Positions 1 to 9,231 of a stretch of 64,000 bases of DNA are shown one piece after another. The position numbers and the translations under genes are program-made. The stretch's first letter is position 1, and each line of letters begins with the position of its first letter. Source of the stretch: Dietzia sp. JS16-p6b (lineage in GTDB: Bacteria; Actinomycetota; Actinomycetes; Mycobacteriales; Mycobacteriaceae); contig NZ_CP024869.1 in the NCBI RefSeq assembly GCF_003052165.1, forward strand, positions 2,266,001 through 2,330,000. The letters are read 5' to 3'. The notes under the pieces are model-generated. The model was not told the origin of the DNA. It ran no database searches and worked only from the letters and a program-made list of their open reading frames with translations.

Positions 1-867
1 CTCGACTCCCGCGTAATTGATCATCCACCCGTTGCGGACCTGCCCCGCATCGGCGACGCCTCGTCTCACCATCGCGAACCCGCGCGCCACCGCGTCGTCA
101 AGTGCGAACCGGGGCATCTCGGCCCCGAGGCGTTCGCCAGGCCGCCAGCCCACCTCGGCGAGGAGGTCTCTCACGTCGGGGTCCACCGCCTCGACGCTCA
201 GATCGTCCATGACCCGCGACAGCTGCTCGAAGAAGTGCCGTCCCGGGCCTGACTCGCTCGCGACGGGGGACTGGGACGCATCGGGCTCGGCGTCCGGTAC
301 CCGAGCGTGCGTCCCCGGTGAGCTCAGGCGGATCTCCTCCTGGAGCGCATGCACCTCGTGGAGATCCCGCGGGTTCGATGAGTCGACCATGATCCGCCCG
401 GCGATCATGAGGAACCTGCAGGTGCAGTCGAGTTCCATCCCGAGCTGGCCGGAGGTCAGGGCCGGTTCCGCGAGCGATGGCGCCCAACGGATCGTCACGG
501 GCCCGAGGACGCCGCCGTGCGTTCGCTTTCCGACGGTGTGGCAGGTGGTGTCGGCGTAACCGAACTGGAACGCGTAGTACCGTTCGCCGAAATCGGGCAG
601 GTCCAGCCGGAGGTCTCCCTCGAGCAGGTCAACCCAGGCCACGCTGTAGAGGGTGTCCACGTTGGGAGCCACACCTACCCGGTAGCCGGGGTCGGACAGA
701 AGCTTCTGGTGCCCGAACTCGCCGAGGGGCGCGGCTGCCGACCGGCCGGAGTCCCGCTCGCGGCCCGGTTCCGACCGCGTCATCGTCTCCCTCAACTGGA
801 GCGACCGCACGAGCGGATATCCCCACACATACAGCTGCTCGTACCTGTCGATCGAGTCGGAACTCAA
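1..867 (-). CDS. DUF1254 family protein, 3' end cut by window edge
   Basis: The reverse strand is open from position 867 to the window edge (289 codons). The reading begins with RYEQLYVWGYPLVRS, followed by APNVDTLYS and KRTHGG, the conserved N-terminal blocks of DUF1254 proteins; the neighbour upstream has PNVDTLYSNGW and RTHGG at matching places. I chose the TTG at 867-865 because it overlaps the TGA of the upstream gene (TTGA), which suggests translational coupling; no ATG lies before the conserved block. The family's biochemical role is not established. The two tandem copies look like paralogues closing a redox/catabolic operon. The C-terminal DUF1214 part lies outside the window. Confidence 0.75.
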   Translation of the reverse strand, partial: MSSDSIDRYEQLYVWGYPLVRSLQLRETMTRSEPGRERDSGRSAAAPLGEFGHQKLLSDPGYRVGVAPNVDTLYSVAWVDLLEGDLRLDLPDFGERYYAFQFGYADTTCHTVGKRTHGGVLGPVTIRWAPSLAEPALTSGQLGMELDCTCRFLMIAGRIMVDSSNPRDLHEVHALQEEIRLSSPGTHARVPDAEPDASQSPVASESGPGRHFFEQLSRVMDDLSVEAVDPDVRDLLAEVGWRPGERLGAEMPRFALDDAVARGFAMVRRGVADAGQVRNGWMINYAGVE

Positions 868-2249
868 CGGCCTGTCTCCTCGCAGTGTTCGAGGGTGTCC
901 ACCGGCCCCGGGGACCATCGACCCTCCAGCAGCTCCTCCGTCGGCCCGTAGGTACGCAGGACGAGGAAGAACGGGGACCGGGGTGCCGGCAACACACCGG
1001 GGTTAGGGTCACGCTCGGCGGCCCCCGGGTCGATCCTGATCCGCACCCGACCGGAGCCGTCCGGCGTCAGGCCCGAGGCGCTGCCCACGGAGTAGCGATC
1101 CCACGGGTTGCCGTACACGCGACCGCTGTCAGCCAGGTACAAGGTGACCGACCAGAAGTAGTCGACCGGCGGGGCCGTGTCCATGACCAGGCAGTACGCA
1201 CCGTTGCTGCCGTCCAGTGGGACTCCGTTCGACGACACGTAGGTGTTGAACGAGGTGTTCTCCTCGACCACGTTGGCGCCCAGGCCGACGTTGTTCATCA
1301 CGGCCCTGGCGAGGAAGTTGGTCCCGTGCCGACCTTTGTCCCGCACCCGGGTCCAGCCGCTGCCCAGCGGTTCCCCGAGCTGGGACCGGCTTGCGCGGAT
1401 CATGTCCATTGCGGAGTCGAACCCTCGCTGCGCGACATCGGGCACCCAGTCGCACCCCGACGGGGACACCTCCCCCGGGCCGGCACCGATCCCGATCGCC
1501 CGGTAGCGCGCGACCATCACTTCTTCGCGGGCCGGGACACCACACAACCCGATGACCGCTGTGAGGGCCGTGGCGAACTCCGTCCACCTGCTCTCCACCA
1601 GAGAACTGTCCACCTCGGTGTACCGCTGGAGACTGGCCTGCGGATGCGGGGTGCGGATTCGGAACCGTTTTCTCATCGCGTCGGCCTCGCCGGTGCCACC
1701 GGTCGCGGTCACCTGCACCCGCAGCAGCGCCCAGACGACAGGCGTGGCCACCACCATCACGTCCTTGCCGGTCCCCCTCGCCTCCGCGGCCTGTTCGGAC
1801 GTGCACAGGACCATCGTCACCGGGCCGCCCCCGTGGGTCCGGTTGCTGATGTTCGACGCGTTCCCGTGAGCGTCGAACAGGTTCACGGTGTAGTAGCTGT
1901 CGCCGACCGCCGGGACCTCCAGCTCCACCGGTCCCTGCTCCACCGAGATCCACCCGTTCGAGTACAGGGTGTCCACATTGGGGACGCGGAATTCCGCGAA
2001 ATCGGGCCCGGCCAGGCCCCGTCGGTGGTCGAAGACGTTGAGTCGCTCGTCGTCCCCGGCCGGGCGCTTCCACACGAAGTCGCTGAACTGCGCGTACTGC
2101 AGGACCGCGGTCAGACCCCACACCGTGGCGTCGAAAGCGAGGTGTTCCACCAGCTTCTCCGCCTGGTGTCGGTCGTCCGGGAACAGGTCGGGCGACGCCG
2201 ACTCCTGGTATTGGCTGACATCGGCGAAGTCATACGATCGGCGGTCCAC
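864..2249 (-). CDS. DUF1254/DUF1214 domain-containing protein
   Basis: A 461-residue protein with the DUF1254 signature near the N-terminus (VWGLTAVLQ, VPNVDTLYSNGWISVEQGP, SYYTVNLFDAHGN, NRTHGG). The C-terminal half carries DUF1214-like blocks (NTSFNTYVSSNGVPLDGSN, VDYFWSVTLY, RYSVGS). The GTG start at 2249 is preceded by AGGAGG at about 6 nt, so the start is well supported. No signal peptide is apparent. The stop overlaps the next DUF1254 gene by 4 nt. The family is widespread in soil actinobacteria and proteobacteria, but its reaction is unknown; the redox genes around it suggest a part in breaking down or modifying an organic substrate. Confidence 0.85.
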   Translation of the reverse strand: MDRRSYDFADVSQYQESASPDLFPDDRHQAEKLVEHLAFDATVWGLTAVLQYAQFSDFVWKRPAGDDERLNVFDHRRGLAGPDFAEFRVPNVDTLYSNGWISVEQGPVELEVPAVGDSYYTVNLFDAHGNASNISNRTHGGGPVTMVLCTSEQAAEARGTGKDVMVVATPVVWALLRVQVTATGGTGEADAMRKRFRIRTPHPQASLQRYTEVDSSLVESRWTEFATALTAVIGLCGVPAREEVMVARYRAIGIGAGPGEVSPSGCDWVPDVAQRGFDSAMDMIRASRSQLGEPLGSGWTRVRDKGRHGTNFLARAVMNNVGLGANVVEENTSFNTYVSSNGVPLDGSNGAYCLVMDTAPPVDYFWSVTLYLADSGRVYGNPWDRYSVGSASGLTPDGSGRVRIRIDPGAAERDPNPGVLPAPRSPFFLVLRTYGPTEELLEGRWSPGPVDTLEHCEETGR

Positions 2250-2261
2250 AGTTGTCCTCCT

Positions 2262-2318
2262 GGTCTCGGGTCCTGTTGCTGGTCTCGGGTCCTACTGTTG
2301 TTCTCGGGTCCCTGCTGC
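2262..2318. repeat. 19-bp tandem repeat, about 3 copies
   Basis: Three consecutive copies of a 19-bp unit with core TCTCGGGTCC begin at 2262, 2281 and 2300 and decay in the third copy. They fill most of the gap between the SDR stop (2359) and the DUF1254 start (2249). They could space the ribosome-binding site of the DUF1254 gene or simply be a slippage-prone array. No promoter is evident. Confidence 0.7.
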
Positions 2319-2358
2319 CGGGTCGCGCCGTGCGCGCGGTGCGAGCGCTGTCGGGTCG

Positions 2359-3153
2359 TCAGACCGTGAAGCGACCCCCGTTGCTCAGCAGCACCGCGCC
2401 GACGACGTTCGACGCCTGATCGGAGGCCAGGTAACAGATGCTCTCGGAGAGCTGCTCCGCGGTGGCGTAGCCGAAGGCGCTGCCCTCGTTCATCCGCGCG
2501 CGGACCGACTCGGGGGTTCGCGCGGCCATGGCGGTGTCCACCGGGCCGGGGGCGACGGTGTTGACCCGGATGCCGAAGTGGACGGCCTCTTTGGCCACGG
2601 ACTGACTCAGTGCGTGGACGGCCGCCTTGGAGGAGGCGTAGTGCGGGTAACCCACGAGGGTGTCGAACGCCGCCGAGGACCCCACGGTGACGATCGCCCC
2701 TCCCCCGCCGGGGCGCATCGCCCGCACGGATTCGCGCAGGACGTGGAAGGTGCCGTCCAGATTGACGGCGTGGATCCGGCGCCACGTCGAGTCGTCGAGC
2801 CGGCTCAGGACGTCGACCGGTTCGCCGGTCTCGGCCGCCTCGTAGATGTGGGCTTTGGCCACGGGGTCATCGATGCCGGCCGCGTGGACGACCACGTCCA
2901 CCCGTCCGTCTTCGGCCGAGATCTCCTCGAAGAGCGCGCGGACCGCGTCCGGGTCGGCCACGTCCACCCCGTGTGCGACGCCGCCGATCTCCGAGGCGAC
3001 GCGCTGCGCTGACTCCCGCGCCAGGTCCACCAGGTGGATCCGGCGCGCGCCCTCCGCGGCGAGCTGCCTCGCCACGGCCGCCCCGATCCCCGAGGCCGCC
3101 CCGGTGACCAGTGCGACCCTGCCCTCGAACCGGGTGTTCTGTGGCGCCGTCAT
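2359..3153 (-). CDS. SDR-family oxidoreductase
   Basis: A 264-residue classical short-chain dehydrogenase/reductase. It has the cofactor motif TGAASGIG (residues 17-24), an NAD(P)-adenine region at D64VAD, an HAAG motif at about 90-93, N131, and the catalytic set Ser159/160, Tyr172 and Lys176 (YASSK). PGPVDTAMA near residue 207 is the usual substrate-lid region. Length and layout are normal for the family. It is expected to oxidise or reduce an alcohol/ketone in the cytoplasm with NAD(P). It lies in a same-strand run with an alcohol dehydrogenase upstream and DUF1254 genes downstream. The substrate cannot be read from the sequence. Confidence 0.9.
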   Translation of the reverse strand: MTAPQNTRFEGRVALVTGAASGIGAAVARQLAAEGARRIHLVDLARESAQRVASEIGGVAHGVDVADPDAVRALFEEISAEDGRVDVVVHAAGIDDPVAKAHIYEAAETGEPVDVLSRLDDSTWRRIHAVNLDGTFHVLRESVRAMRPGGGGAIVTVGSSAAFDTLVGYPHYASSKAAVHALSQSVAKEAVHFGIRVNTVAPGPVDTAMAARTPESVRARMNEGSAFGYATAEQLSESICYLASDQASNVVGAVLLSNGGRFTV

Positions 3154-3214
3154 GATGTCCGTCCTCTTCTCGTCGGTGTGGTGTGGTGGAGCAGGTCACC
3201 GCGTTGCGCGGGGG

Positions 3215-4183
3215 TCACATGGTCACCACGAGACGGCCGGTGACCCTGCCGTCGCGGAGCCTGTCGATCCCGTCGGGCACCTGCTCGAAGTCCAGGTGCT
3301 CGACGACCGGGGCGATGTCGCCGGCGCGCAGGTAGCGGTAGACGGACTCGATGTCGGATGTGGTGCCCCCCGAGGATCCCCGGATGACGGCCTTCTGGTG
3401 GATGACGTCCGCGGTGACGAGTTCCGAGGTGTGTGCCCCCATGCCGATCATCACGATGGTCCCGCCCACGCGGATCGCCCGCACCGCGGCCTGGGCGGTC
3501 GTGGCGAAGCCGGCGAAGTCGATGACGGAGTCCAGACCCGCCCCGGCCAGCTCGGCGGCGTCGGCGACCACGGCGGTGACGCCCAGGTGCTCTCCCAGCC
3601 GCCGTGCGTCGGCGCTGGGGTCGGCGGCGTGCACCTCGGCACCCAGGAGCACCGCGATGCGCGCGCCGATCTGCCCGAGACCACCAAGACCGATGATCCC
3701 GACCCGGTCTCCGGGACCGACCCCCGCGACGCCGACCACAGCCTGGTGTGAGGTCATGCCCGCGTCTGTTCCCAGGGCGCCGAGTTCGTAGGAGAGCCCC
3801 TCCGGCAGTGGGACCAGATCAGCCGCGGGCGCCACGTGGTACGCCGCGTAACCGCCGTCTCGCCCGTATCCGGGCACGGTGGCGCCGAGCGGGTGGACAC
3901 CGCAGCGGGTGCCGACGACGACGTCGTGCACTCCCTCACCGAGCGCCACCACCTCGCCGGCAATCTCGTGCCCGAGGGTGATCGGGCACCGGTGGATGTT
4001 CTCCGCCCAGGACGGCTCGTCGAGCTCACCCACATCCGAGTGGCACATCCCGGCCGCACGGACCCGGATGAGGACCTCCCCTGGGCCCGGCTCGGGGACC
4101 GGGACCACCGCCAGGGTCAGGGGGTTGCCCGTCCCGGTCCACTGCCAGGCCCGCATCTCGGCGGGGATGGTGTTGATGTTCAT
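3215..4183 (-). CDS. Zinc-dependent alcohol dehydrogenase (MDR family)
   Basis: A 322-residue medium-chain dehydrogenase. Catalytic zinc ligands are visible as Cys47 (GMCHSDV) and His72-Glu73 (GHEIAGE), with a GLGGLGQ dinucleotide-binding loop around residue 170. The four-cysteine structural-zinc lobe typical of liver-type enzymes is absent: the region reads CGVHPLGATVPGYG with one cysteine. The ATG at 4183 is preferred over the in-frame ATG 15 nt upstream because GGAGG sits 5 nt before it. Likely converts an alcohol to an aldehyde or ketone with NAD(P). Its place between the flavoenzymes and the SDR suggests successive oxidation steps of one pathway. Confidence 0.9.
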   Translation of the reverse strand: MNINTIPAEMRAWQWTGTGNPLTLAVVPVPEPGPGEVLIRVRAAGMCHSDVGELDEPSWAENIHRCPITLGHEIAGEVVALGEGVHDVVVGTRCGVHPLGATVPGYGRDGGYAAYHVAPAADLVPLPEGLSYELGALGTDAGMTSHQAVVGVAGVGPGDRVGIIGLGGLGQIGARIAVLLGAEVHAADPSADARRLGEHLGVTAVVADAAELAGAGLDSVIDFAGFATTAQAAVRAIRVGGTIVMIGMGAHTSELVTADVIHQKAVIRGSSGGTTSDIESVYRYLRAGDIAPVVEHLDFEQVPDGIDRLRDGRVTGRLVVTM

Positions 4184-4242
4184 GTGTCCTCCGTTCATAT
4201 GACCACCGTGTGCTGGTTTGCCGACGGTCGTCGCCGCGGGTG

Positions 4243-6183
4243 TCAGATCTCCGCGCCGACCCGGTAGCCCTCGGCGATCGCGTGGCTGATCCGCCGCGGG
4301 GCCAGGGCGTCCCCGATCACGCTGACGTCGTCGCGCCGGCCGAGGGCGCGGGCGATCCCGTCGACGGCGGTGCGGGGCCGGTGCCACACCACGAGATCCG
4401 CGTCGAGCGGCAGGTCCCCGCCGCCGAACACGGGCACGAGGCGGCCCACCTCGTCGTCGGACCCGGGCAGGTCCAGCCCCGTGGCCACGTGGAACCGCGC
4501 GCCCCCGGAGCCCAGTCGGCCGAGGAGCGGCCCCACGCTCTCGGCAGGTACCCGCGAGGCCAGCGCCGTGAGCGGCGTGACGACGCGCGTGTCCCACCCA
4601 CGCCCCACGAGGGCCTCGGCGGCGCTGTAGGCCGGCCAGAAGCCGTCGCTCTCGTCGTAGACGACCGCCCGGCCCGCCGCGGCGGGGATCCGGCCGGCGA
4701 GGACGTCGTCGACCGTGACGACGGCGGGGCCTCGACCGGTGGACGGCACGGGTCCGGGCCGGGAGCCGGTGGCGACGACGACGTGGTCGGCCGCCTCCAC
4801 GAGCTCGGCGAGATCGTCCTGCGAGATCTCCGCGCCGAGGTTGACGTCCACCCGCAGGCGGCGCATCTCCGCGGAGAGGTAGTCGATCACGTCGATGAGG
4901 GTGGCCCGGTGCGGTGACCGGGCGGCCACGCGGAGGGCGCCCCCCAGCTCAGTTGCGGTCTCGAACACGGTCACGCGGTGGCCGCGGCCGGCGGCGACGC
5001 GCGCGGCCTCGAGTCCGGCCGGACCTGCGCCGATCACGTAGATGTCCTTCGTCTCCGCCGCACGGACGCCCACATTCCGGTGGCGGCCCCGACCGATCTC
5101 GGCGTTGACCGCGCAGTGCAGGTGCGGGTCGAAGGCGCGGCAGTCCTGGTTGATACCCAGGCAGCCGCGGATCTCGCCCAGTCGCCCCTGAGCGGACTTG
5201 GCCGGCAGGTCCGGGTCGGCCAACAGTGCCCGGGCCATGCCCACCAGGTCGGCCTTGCCGGTCTTGATGATGTGGTCGGCGGTCGCGGCGTCGCGGATGC
5301 GTTGACCCACGAGGACGGGGATCCCGGTCTCGGCGCGGATGCGCGCGGCGGAGTCGACGGCGACGGCGTCGGGATGCGTGGCGTCCTTGACGTACGTGCC
5401 GCGGGTGCCGTGCGTGATGCTGAAGTAGTCGACCGCCCCCGAGTCGGCGAGGTGCCGCGCGATCCTCACGCAGTTCTCCATCCCCATCCCGCCGGGGATA
5501 TCCTCCTCCCCACTGAGCCGCACGCCCAGGACCATTTTCTCGGGCATCGCCTCCCGCATGGCGGCGACCACCTCGTCGAGGAATCTCATGCGGCCGACGA
5601 GGTCACCGCCGTACCCGTCGGTCCGCCTGTTGGTGAGCGCGGACATGAACTGGGCCGGCAGGTAGCCGTGGGCGGCGTGGATCTCGGCGCCGTCGTACCC
5701 CGCGCGGGCCAGATTCGCGGCGGAGACCCGCCACCCCTCGACGATGTCCGCGATCTCCTCGACCGTCAGCTCGTGGGGAGGGTAGGCGTCGCGGGCCGTC
5801 TTGACGGCCGAGGGCGCGGAGGGCGGCGAGTCCGATTCGCCCCCGATGAACTCACGCCCCAGGTGGACCAGCTGACCGATGATCTTGGCGCCGTGCCGGT
5901 GAACAGCCGCCGCCTTGTCCGTGAGGGCGGGGAGCACCTCGTCGTTGTAGGCCTCGACCAGCTTGCGGGACCGCAGGGTAGTCGAGGGGTGCACCACGGT
6001 CGCGCCCCCGATGATCAACCCGACACCGCCGGCGGCCAGGCGCTCGAAGTGCTCCTGGTCGCCGTGGGTGGGCACACCGTCGGTGGCCATGCTCGTTCCG
6101 GCCGGCAGGGCGACCAGACGGTTCCGCAGGGTGAGTGCGCCGAGCGTGAACGGGGAGAAAGCGTGGGGGAACTCTGTGATCAC
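4243..6183 (-). CDS. FadH/OYE-type NADH:flavin oxidoreductase, one Fe-S cysteine replaced
   Basis: About 646 residues, the size of 2,4-dienoyl-CoA reductase FadH. Layout: N-terminal old-yellow-enzyme FMN barrel (AEIHAAHGYLPAQFMS, GGMGMENC), a short cysteine segment, then a C-terminal FAD/NAD(P) domain beginning IYVIGAGPAGLEAAR. The usual cluster motif is C-x2-C-x3-C-x11-C. Here it reads Cys341, Ile344 in place of the second Cys, Cys348 and Cys357, so the 4Fe-4S cluster may be absent or altered. The GTG at 6183 is chosen because GGAAGGA lies 6 nt upstream; an ATG at 6207 has no ribosome site. Expected to reduce an activated C=C bond. Confidence 0.88.
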   Translation of the reverse strand: MITEFPHAFSPFTLGALTLRNRLVALPAGTSMATDGVPTHGDQEHFERLAAGGVGLIIGGATVVHPSTTLRSRKLVEAYNDEVLPALTDKAAAVHRHGAKIIGQLVHLGREFIGGESDSPPSAPSAVKTARDAYPPHELTVEEIADIVEGWRVSAANLARAGYDGAEIHAAHGYLPAQFMSALTNRRTDGYGGDLVGRMRFLDEVVAAMREAMPEKMVLGVRLSGEEDIPGGMGMENCVRIARHLADSGAVDYFSITHGTRGTYVKDATHPDAVAVDSAARIRAETGIPVLVGQRIRDAATADHIIKTGKADLVGMARALLADPDLPAKSAQGRLGEIRGCLGINQDCRAFDPHLHCAVNAEIGRGRHRNVGVRAAETKDIYVIGAGPAGLEAARVAAGRGHRVTVFETATELGGALRVAARSPHRATLIDVIDYLSAEMRRLRVDVNLGAEISQDDLAELVEAADHVVVATGSRPGPVPSTGRGPAVVTVDDVLAGRIPAAAGRAVVYDESDGFWPAYSAAEALVGRGWDTRVVTPLTALASRVPAESVGPLLGRLGSGGARFHVATGLDLPGSDDEVGRLVPVFGGGDLPLDADLVVWHRPRTAVDGIARALGRRDDVSVIGDALAPRRISHAIAEGYRVGAEI

Positions 6184-6227
6184 CTGGGGTCCTTCCGGGG
6201 CGGGCATCGGGCGGGGACGGGGCGGTG

Positions 6228-7544
6228 TCAGACCACGGTGGCCGCGTCGCCGGCCCGCAGCCCGAACACCAGCGCGGTGGCCAGGCCGCCCGCGTAGGCG
6301 CGGCGGTACACCCCGCCTGTGTCCGACCCGGCGGCGAGCAGGCCCGGGATCACCGTGCCGTCGGCGCGCAGGACCGACGTGTCGGCCCCGATCCTGATCC
6401 CCACGAACGGGAACGTCACGGCCGGGGTCGTCTCGACGATGTAATACGGCCCGCGGTCGAGCGGGGCGAAGTCGTACTCCCGCGGCGGCACGACCTTCTG
6501 GCCCGACTCGTTGACCCGGCGGATCCCCTCGGCGATCCTCGCCCCGTCGTAACCCCACTCCTCGGGCAGGTACTCGAACTCCTCGAGCGTCTCCGCCAGA
6601 CCGCACCGGCCGCCGCGCCTGGAGGCCTCGGTGTACTTGTCGATCGCGACCGCACCCTCGACGTAGGAACCGCAGATCCAGTCGCGGTAGACCCGTTCGT
6701 CCGCGACCACCAGGCCGCGGGCCTCGGGTTGCTCCATGAGCGCCATCGCCGTGAGGTGATCCCCCTGGGTCTCGTCCACGAAGCGCTCGCCGTGGAGGTT
6801 GAACAGCAGCGCGTGCTCGGAGTAGTAGAGGGAGAGTCCCACGAAGTCGCCGGAGTCCCGGAAGGGCAGACCCGCGGGGATCAGGTGGCCGTAGAAGCCC
6901 GCGTCGTCGAAGCCGATGCCGGCCTCCACCGATTCCGCCAGCCTCAGTCCCCCGCCGTCGCTGTGCGGGTTGGACCGGAGCGGGAATCGTGAGGCCAGCG
7001 GGTGCAGGTGGCGCTCCACCAGCTCCGCGTCGGCCTGGAACCCCCCGGTGGCCAGGAGAACTCGTCGCGCCCGGATCTCGTGGACCTCGCCGTCGGCCAA
7101 CCGGACCGTCGCCCCTGCCACGCCGTCGCCCTCGGTGATGAGTCCCTGCACGTGGGCGGCAGTGTGGATCGCGTTCCCGGCGGCCCTGATCTCGCGGGCG
7201 CAGGCGTCGAGATACTGGTTGGTGTCGAACGCGTGACCGACACCGTAGCGCAGCACGGGGACTCCCTCGGCGCAGTCGACGCCCCGGCCTCGGATCCAGT
7301 CGAGCCCGGCGGCGAAGTCGTCGACGACCGCGTTGCGGAGCTCCTCATCCCCATGGGGGTTGATCTCCGCCATGATCTGCCGCGTGGGTGCGGTCCAGGC
7401 ATATCCTGCGAACCTCGCGGAGCCTCCGACGTCGTCGGCCTTCTCCACCACCATGACGGTTGCCCCGCGTTCGGTGGCGCGGGCGGCGGCGGTGAGGCCG
7501 GCCATGCCGGCACCGATGACGAGTAGGTCGACGGCGTTCTGCAT
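6228..7544 (-). CDS. FAD-dependent dehydrogenase of the fumarate reductase/ketosteroid dehydrogenase family
   Basis: A 438-residue FAD_binding_2 flavoprotein. It opens with the dinucleotide motif GAGMAGL (about residues 10-16), has ATGGFQAD in the middle of the chain, and ends with the FAD-contact block AAGSDTGGVYRRAYAGGLATALVFG. The ATG at 7544 is preferred to an upstream in-frame start because GGGAGA precedes it by 5 nt. Relatives introduce or remove C=C bonds next to carbonyls (3-ketosteroid dehydrogenase, fumarate reductase). I infer such a step here but cannot name the substrate. It follows the MFS gene after a 73-bp gap that holds a palindrome, so it may have its own promoter. Confidence 0.88.
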   Translation of the reverse strand: MQNAVDLLVIGAGMAGLTAAARATERGATVMVVEKADDVGGSARFAGYAWTAPTRQIMAEINPHGDEELRNAVVDDFAAGLDWIRGRGVDCAEGVPVLRYGVGHAFDTNQYLDACAREIRAAGNAIHTAAHVQGLITEGDGVAGATVRLADGEVHEIRARRVLLATGGFQADAELVERHLHPLASRFPLRSNPHSDGGGLRLAESVEAGIGFDDAGFYGHLIPAGLPFRDSGDFVGLSLYYSEHALLFNLHGERFVDETQGDHLTAMALMEQPEARGLVVADERVYRDWICGSYVEGAVAIDKYTEASRRGGRCGLAETLEEFEYLPEEWGYDGARIAEGIRRVNESGQKVVPPREYDFAPLDRGPYYIVETTPAVTFPFVGIRIGADTSVLRADGTVIPGLLAAGSDTGGVYRRAYAGGLATALVFGLRAGDAATVV

Positions 7545-7600
7545 TCGGGTCTCCCGGAAAGGTAGTGCTGCTGTGATGTGGACCACCCTAGCATCTTAAT

Positions 7601-7613
7601 TGAACTCAGTTCA
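7601..7613. promoter_or_regulatory. Palindromic operator candidate TGAACTCAGTTCA
   Basis: A perfect 6+1+6 palindrome in the 73-bp gap between the MFS gene and the FAD dehydrogenase gene, 57 bp before the latter's start. The core AACTNAGTT recurs at 11180-11188 before the NTF2 genes, and a half-conserved copy lies at 11107-11123, so one regulator may control both blocks. TetR-type binding is plausible; no TetR gene lies nearby. Confidence 0.5.
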
Positions 7614-7617
7614 TCTA

Positions 7618-9231
7618 TTAGGGCCGGTCGCTCACCTTCGGCCCCTCGACCGCCCCGGCCACCAGCGACTCCACCCGGTGCCGCAGCCGGGTCTCCGGGA
7701 CGGTGAGGCGCCGGTGTTCCTGTTCGACGAACTCCTCGGCGCTGCCCACCCGGTATGTCTCGACGAACAGGCCGGGCTCCGCGGTCGGGCGCTCGAGCCG
7801 CCAGCGCCGGCCCCCCAACCGGAGCCGGGAGCGACGCAGATCGCGCATCGCGGTGAGGAATTCCCGCGTGCGACCCTCCGGCACCCGGTACACGTAGCGG
7901 ACCACCACCGGTCCCGATCGGTCGCCCCGAGGCGTGCCCGGGTCGGTGACCTCACCGGACGGCCCCGCCGGCCCACCGAGTTCGGAGACGAGGACCGGTT
8001 CGATCCCCTTCTCGGCGCCCAACCCGACGAGCAGGAGCGACACGCAGCTGATCACCATCAACCCGGCTGCCACGAGGAGGGCGGCCTGCAGTCCGGCGGC
8101 GTCGGCCACGACCCCCCACAGGAGCGATCCCGCCGCCTGCGTCCCCTGGACCATCAGCAGGATGACCGCGATCAGCCTGGGCCGGATCCAGTCCGGGAAG
8201 AACTGGTGCCCCATCGACATCCACGAACTCTGCACACTCACCCAGGCCGCGCCGGCGAAGAGCATGGCGATCCCGACCACGACCGGCGACGTCGAGACCG
8301 CCAGCACCGCCAGGGCCGCGGCGTAGACGAGGGCGCCACACGCGGCGAACACCGTGACCCTCAACCGCCTCCGCAGCCCACCGAACCCCATGACCGCCAC
8401 GACGGCGCCGGCGCCGATCAGCGCCATGAGCACCCCGAATCCGTCCGCGCCCATCCCGAGACCGTCGTAGACGGCGAGGGAGATGAGCGCCCAGAGTGCG
8501 CTGGACGGGATCCCGAAGAGGAAGAGCTGGCACAATAGCCGTGTGGTCCACGCCGAGTTGACCACGAACCGGACCGCGCCGGAGATCTCCGGCATGATCG
8601 CCCGACGCGGAGCGGTCCGGTCGGGCGACCGCCGCTCCATCCGCCACAGCGCGAGCGCACAGCCCACGGAGAGGACGGCGACCACCGCGAACGCCCATTC
8701 CGCGCCGGCGAGTCCCAGTCCCAGGCCCGCCAGGAGCGGCCCGAGCGAGCGGGCGAGATTGAACACCGCTCCGTCGACCAGTGCCGCGGTGGGGATCATC
8801 CCGCGGTCCACGGTCTCCGGAAGAAGCGATTGCCAGGAGACCCCTACCACCACTAGCGCGGTGCCGACGAGGAGAACGGAGCAGATCATCGGGAGTGCCG
8901 TGTCGGCCCCCGTCACCGTGAGCACGGTCGCCGCCACCGCGGACCCCGCCGACGCCACGGTGGCCAGCGCCATCATCTTCTTGCGCGAGGCATACCCGGC
9001 GATCACCCCGACCGGTAGCGCGAGCACCAGGAACGGCACGGCCATGGCCGCCGGCGCGAGAGAGATCACCGACGCGGGCTCACCTCGCTCGGTGAGGACC
9101 CACTGCACCGAGACGACGTGGATCCACACGGCCACCGCGTTGGTGAGTTGGACGGCCTCGAGGGCCCGGAACGCGCGCTCGTGCCGGAGCGGGCGCGCCG
9201 TCGATCGGTGGGCGCCCGCCCCGTCGCTCAC
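7618..9231 (-). CDS. MFS transporter (MFS_3/EntS-like) with C-terminal soluble tail
   Basis: A 537-residue membrane protein with about 12 hydrophobic segments over residues 20-420. The cytoplasmic tail of some 110 residues (RYVYRVPEGRTREFLTAMRDL...) is typical of the MFS_3 branch, whose members are usually 520-560 residues long. The GTG start at 9231 overlaps the stop of the nitroreductase gene (GTGA), which fits translational coupling. It should export or import a small molecule; placement inside the catabolic operon suggests uptake of the substrate or efflux of an intermediate. Direction and ligand are unknown. Confidence 0.85.
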   Translation of the reverse strand: MSDGAGAHRSTARPLRHERAFRALEAVQLTNAVAVWIHVVSVQWVLTERGEPASVISLAPAAMAVPFLVLALPVGVIAGYASRKKMMALATVASAGSAVAATVLTVTGADTALPMICSVLLVGTALVVVGVSWQSLLPETVDRGMIPTAALVDGAVFNLARSLGPLLAGLGLGLAGAEWAFAVVAVLSVGCALALWRMERRSPDRTAPRRAIMPEISGAVRFVVNSAWTTRLLCQLFLFGIPSSALWALISLAVYDGLGMGADGFGVLMALIGAGAVVAVMGFGGLRRRLRVTVFAACGALVYAAALAVLAVSTSPVVVGIAMLFAGAAWVSVQSSWMSMGHQFFPDWIRPRLIAVILLMVQGTQAAGSLLWGVVADAAGLQAALLVAAGLMVISCVSLLLVGLGAEKGIEPVLVSELGGPAGPSGEVTDPGTPRGDRSGPVVVRYVYRVPEGRTREFLTAMRDLRRSRLRLGGRRWRLERPTAEPGLFVETYRVGSAEEFVEQEHRRLTVPETRLRHRVESLVAGAVEGPKVSDRP

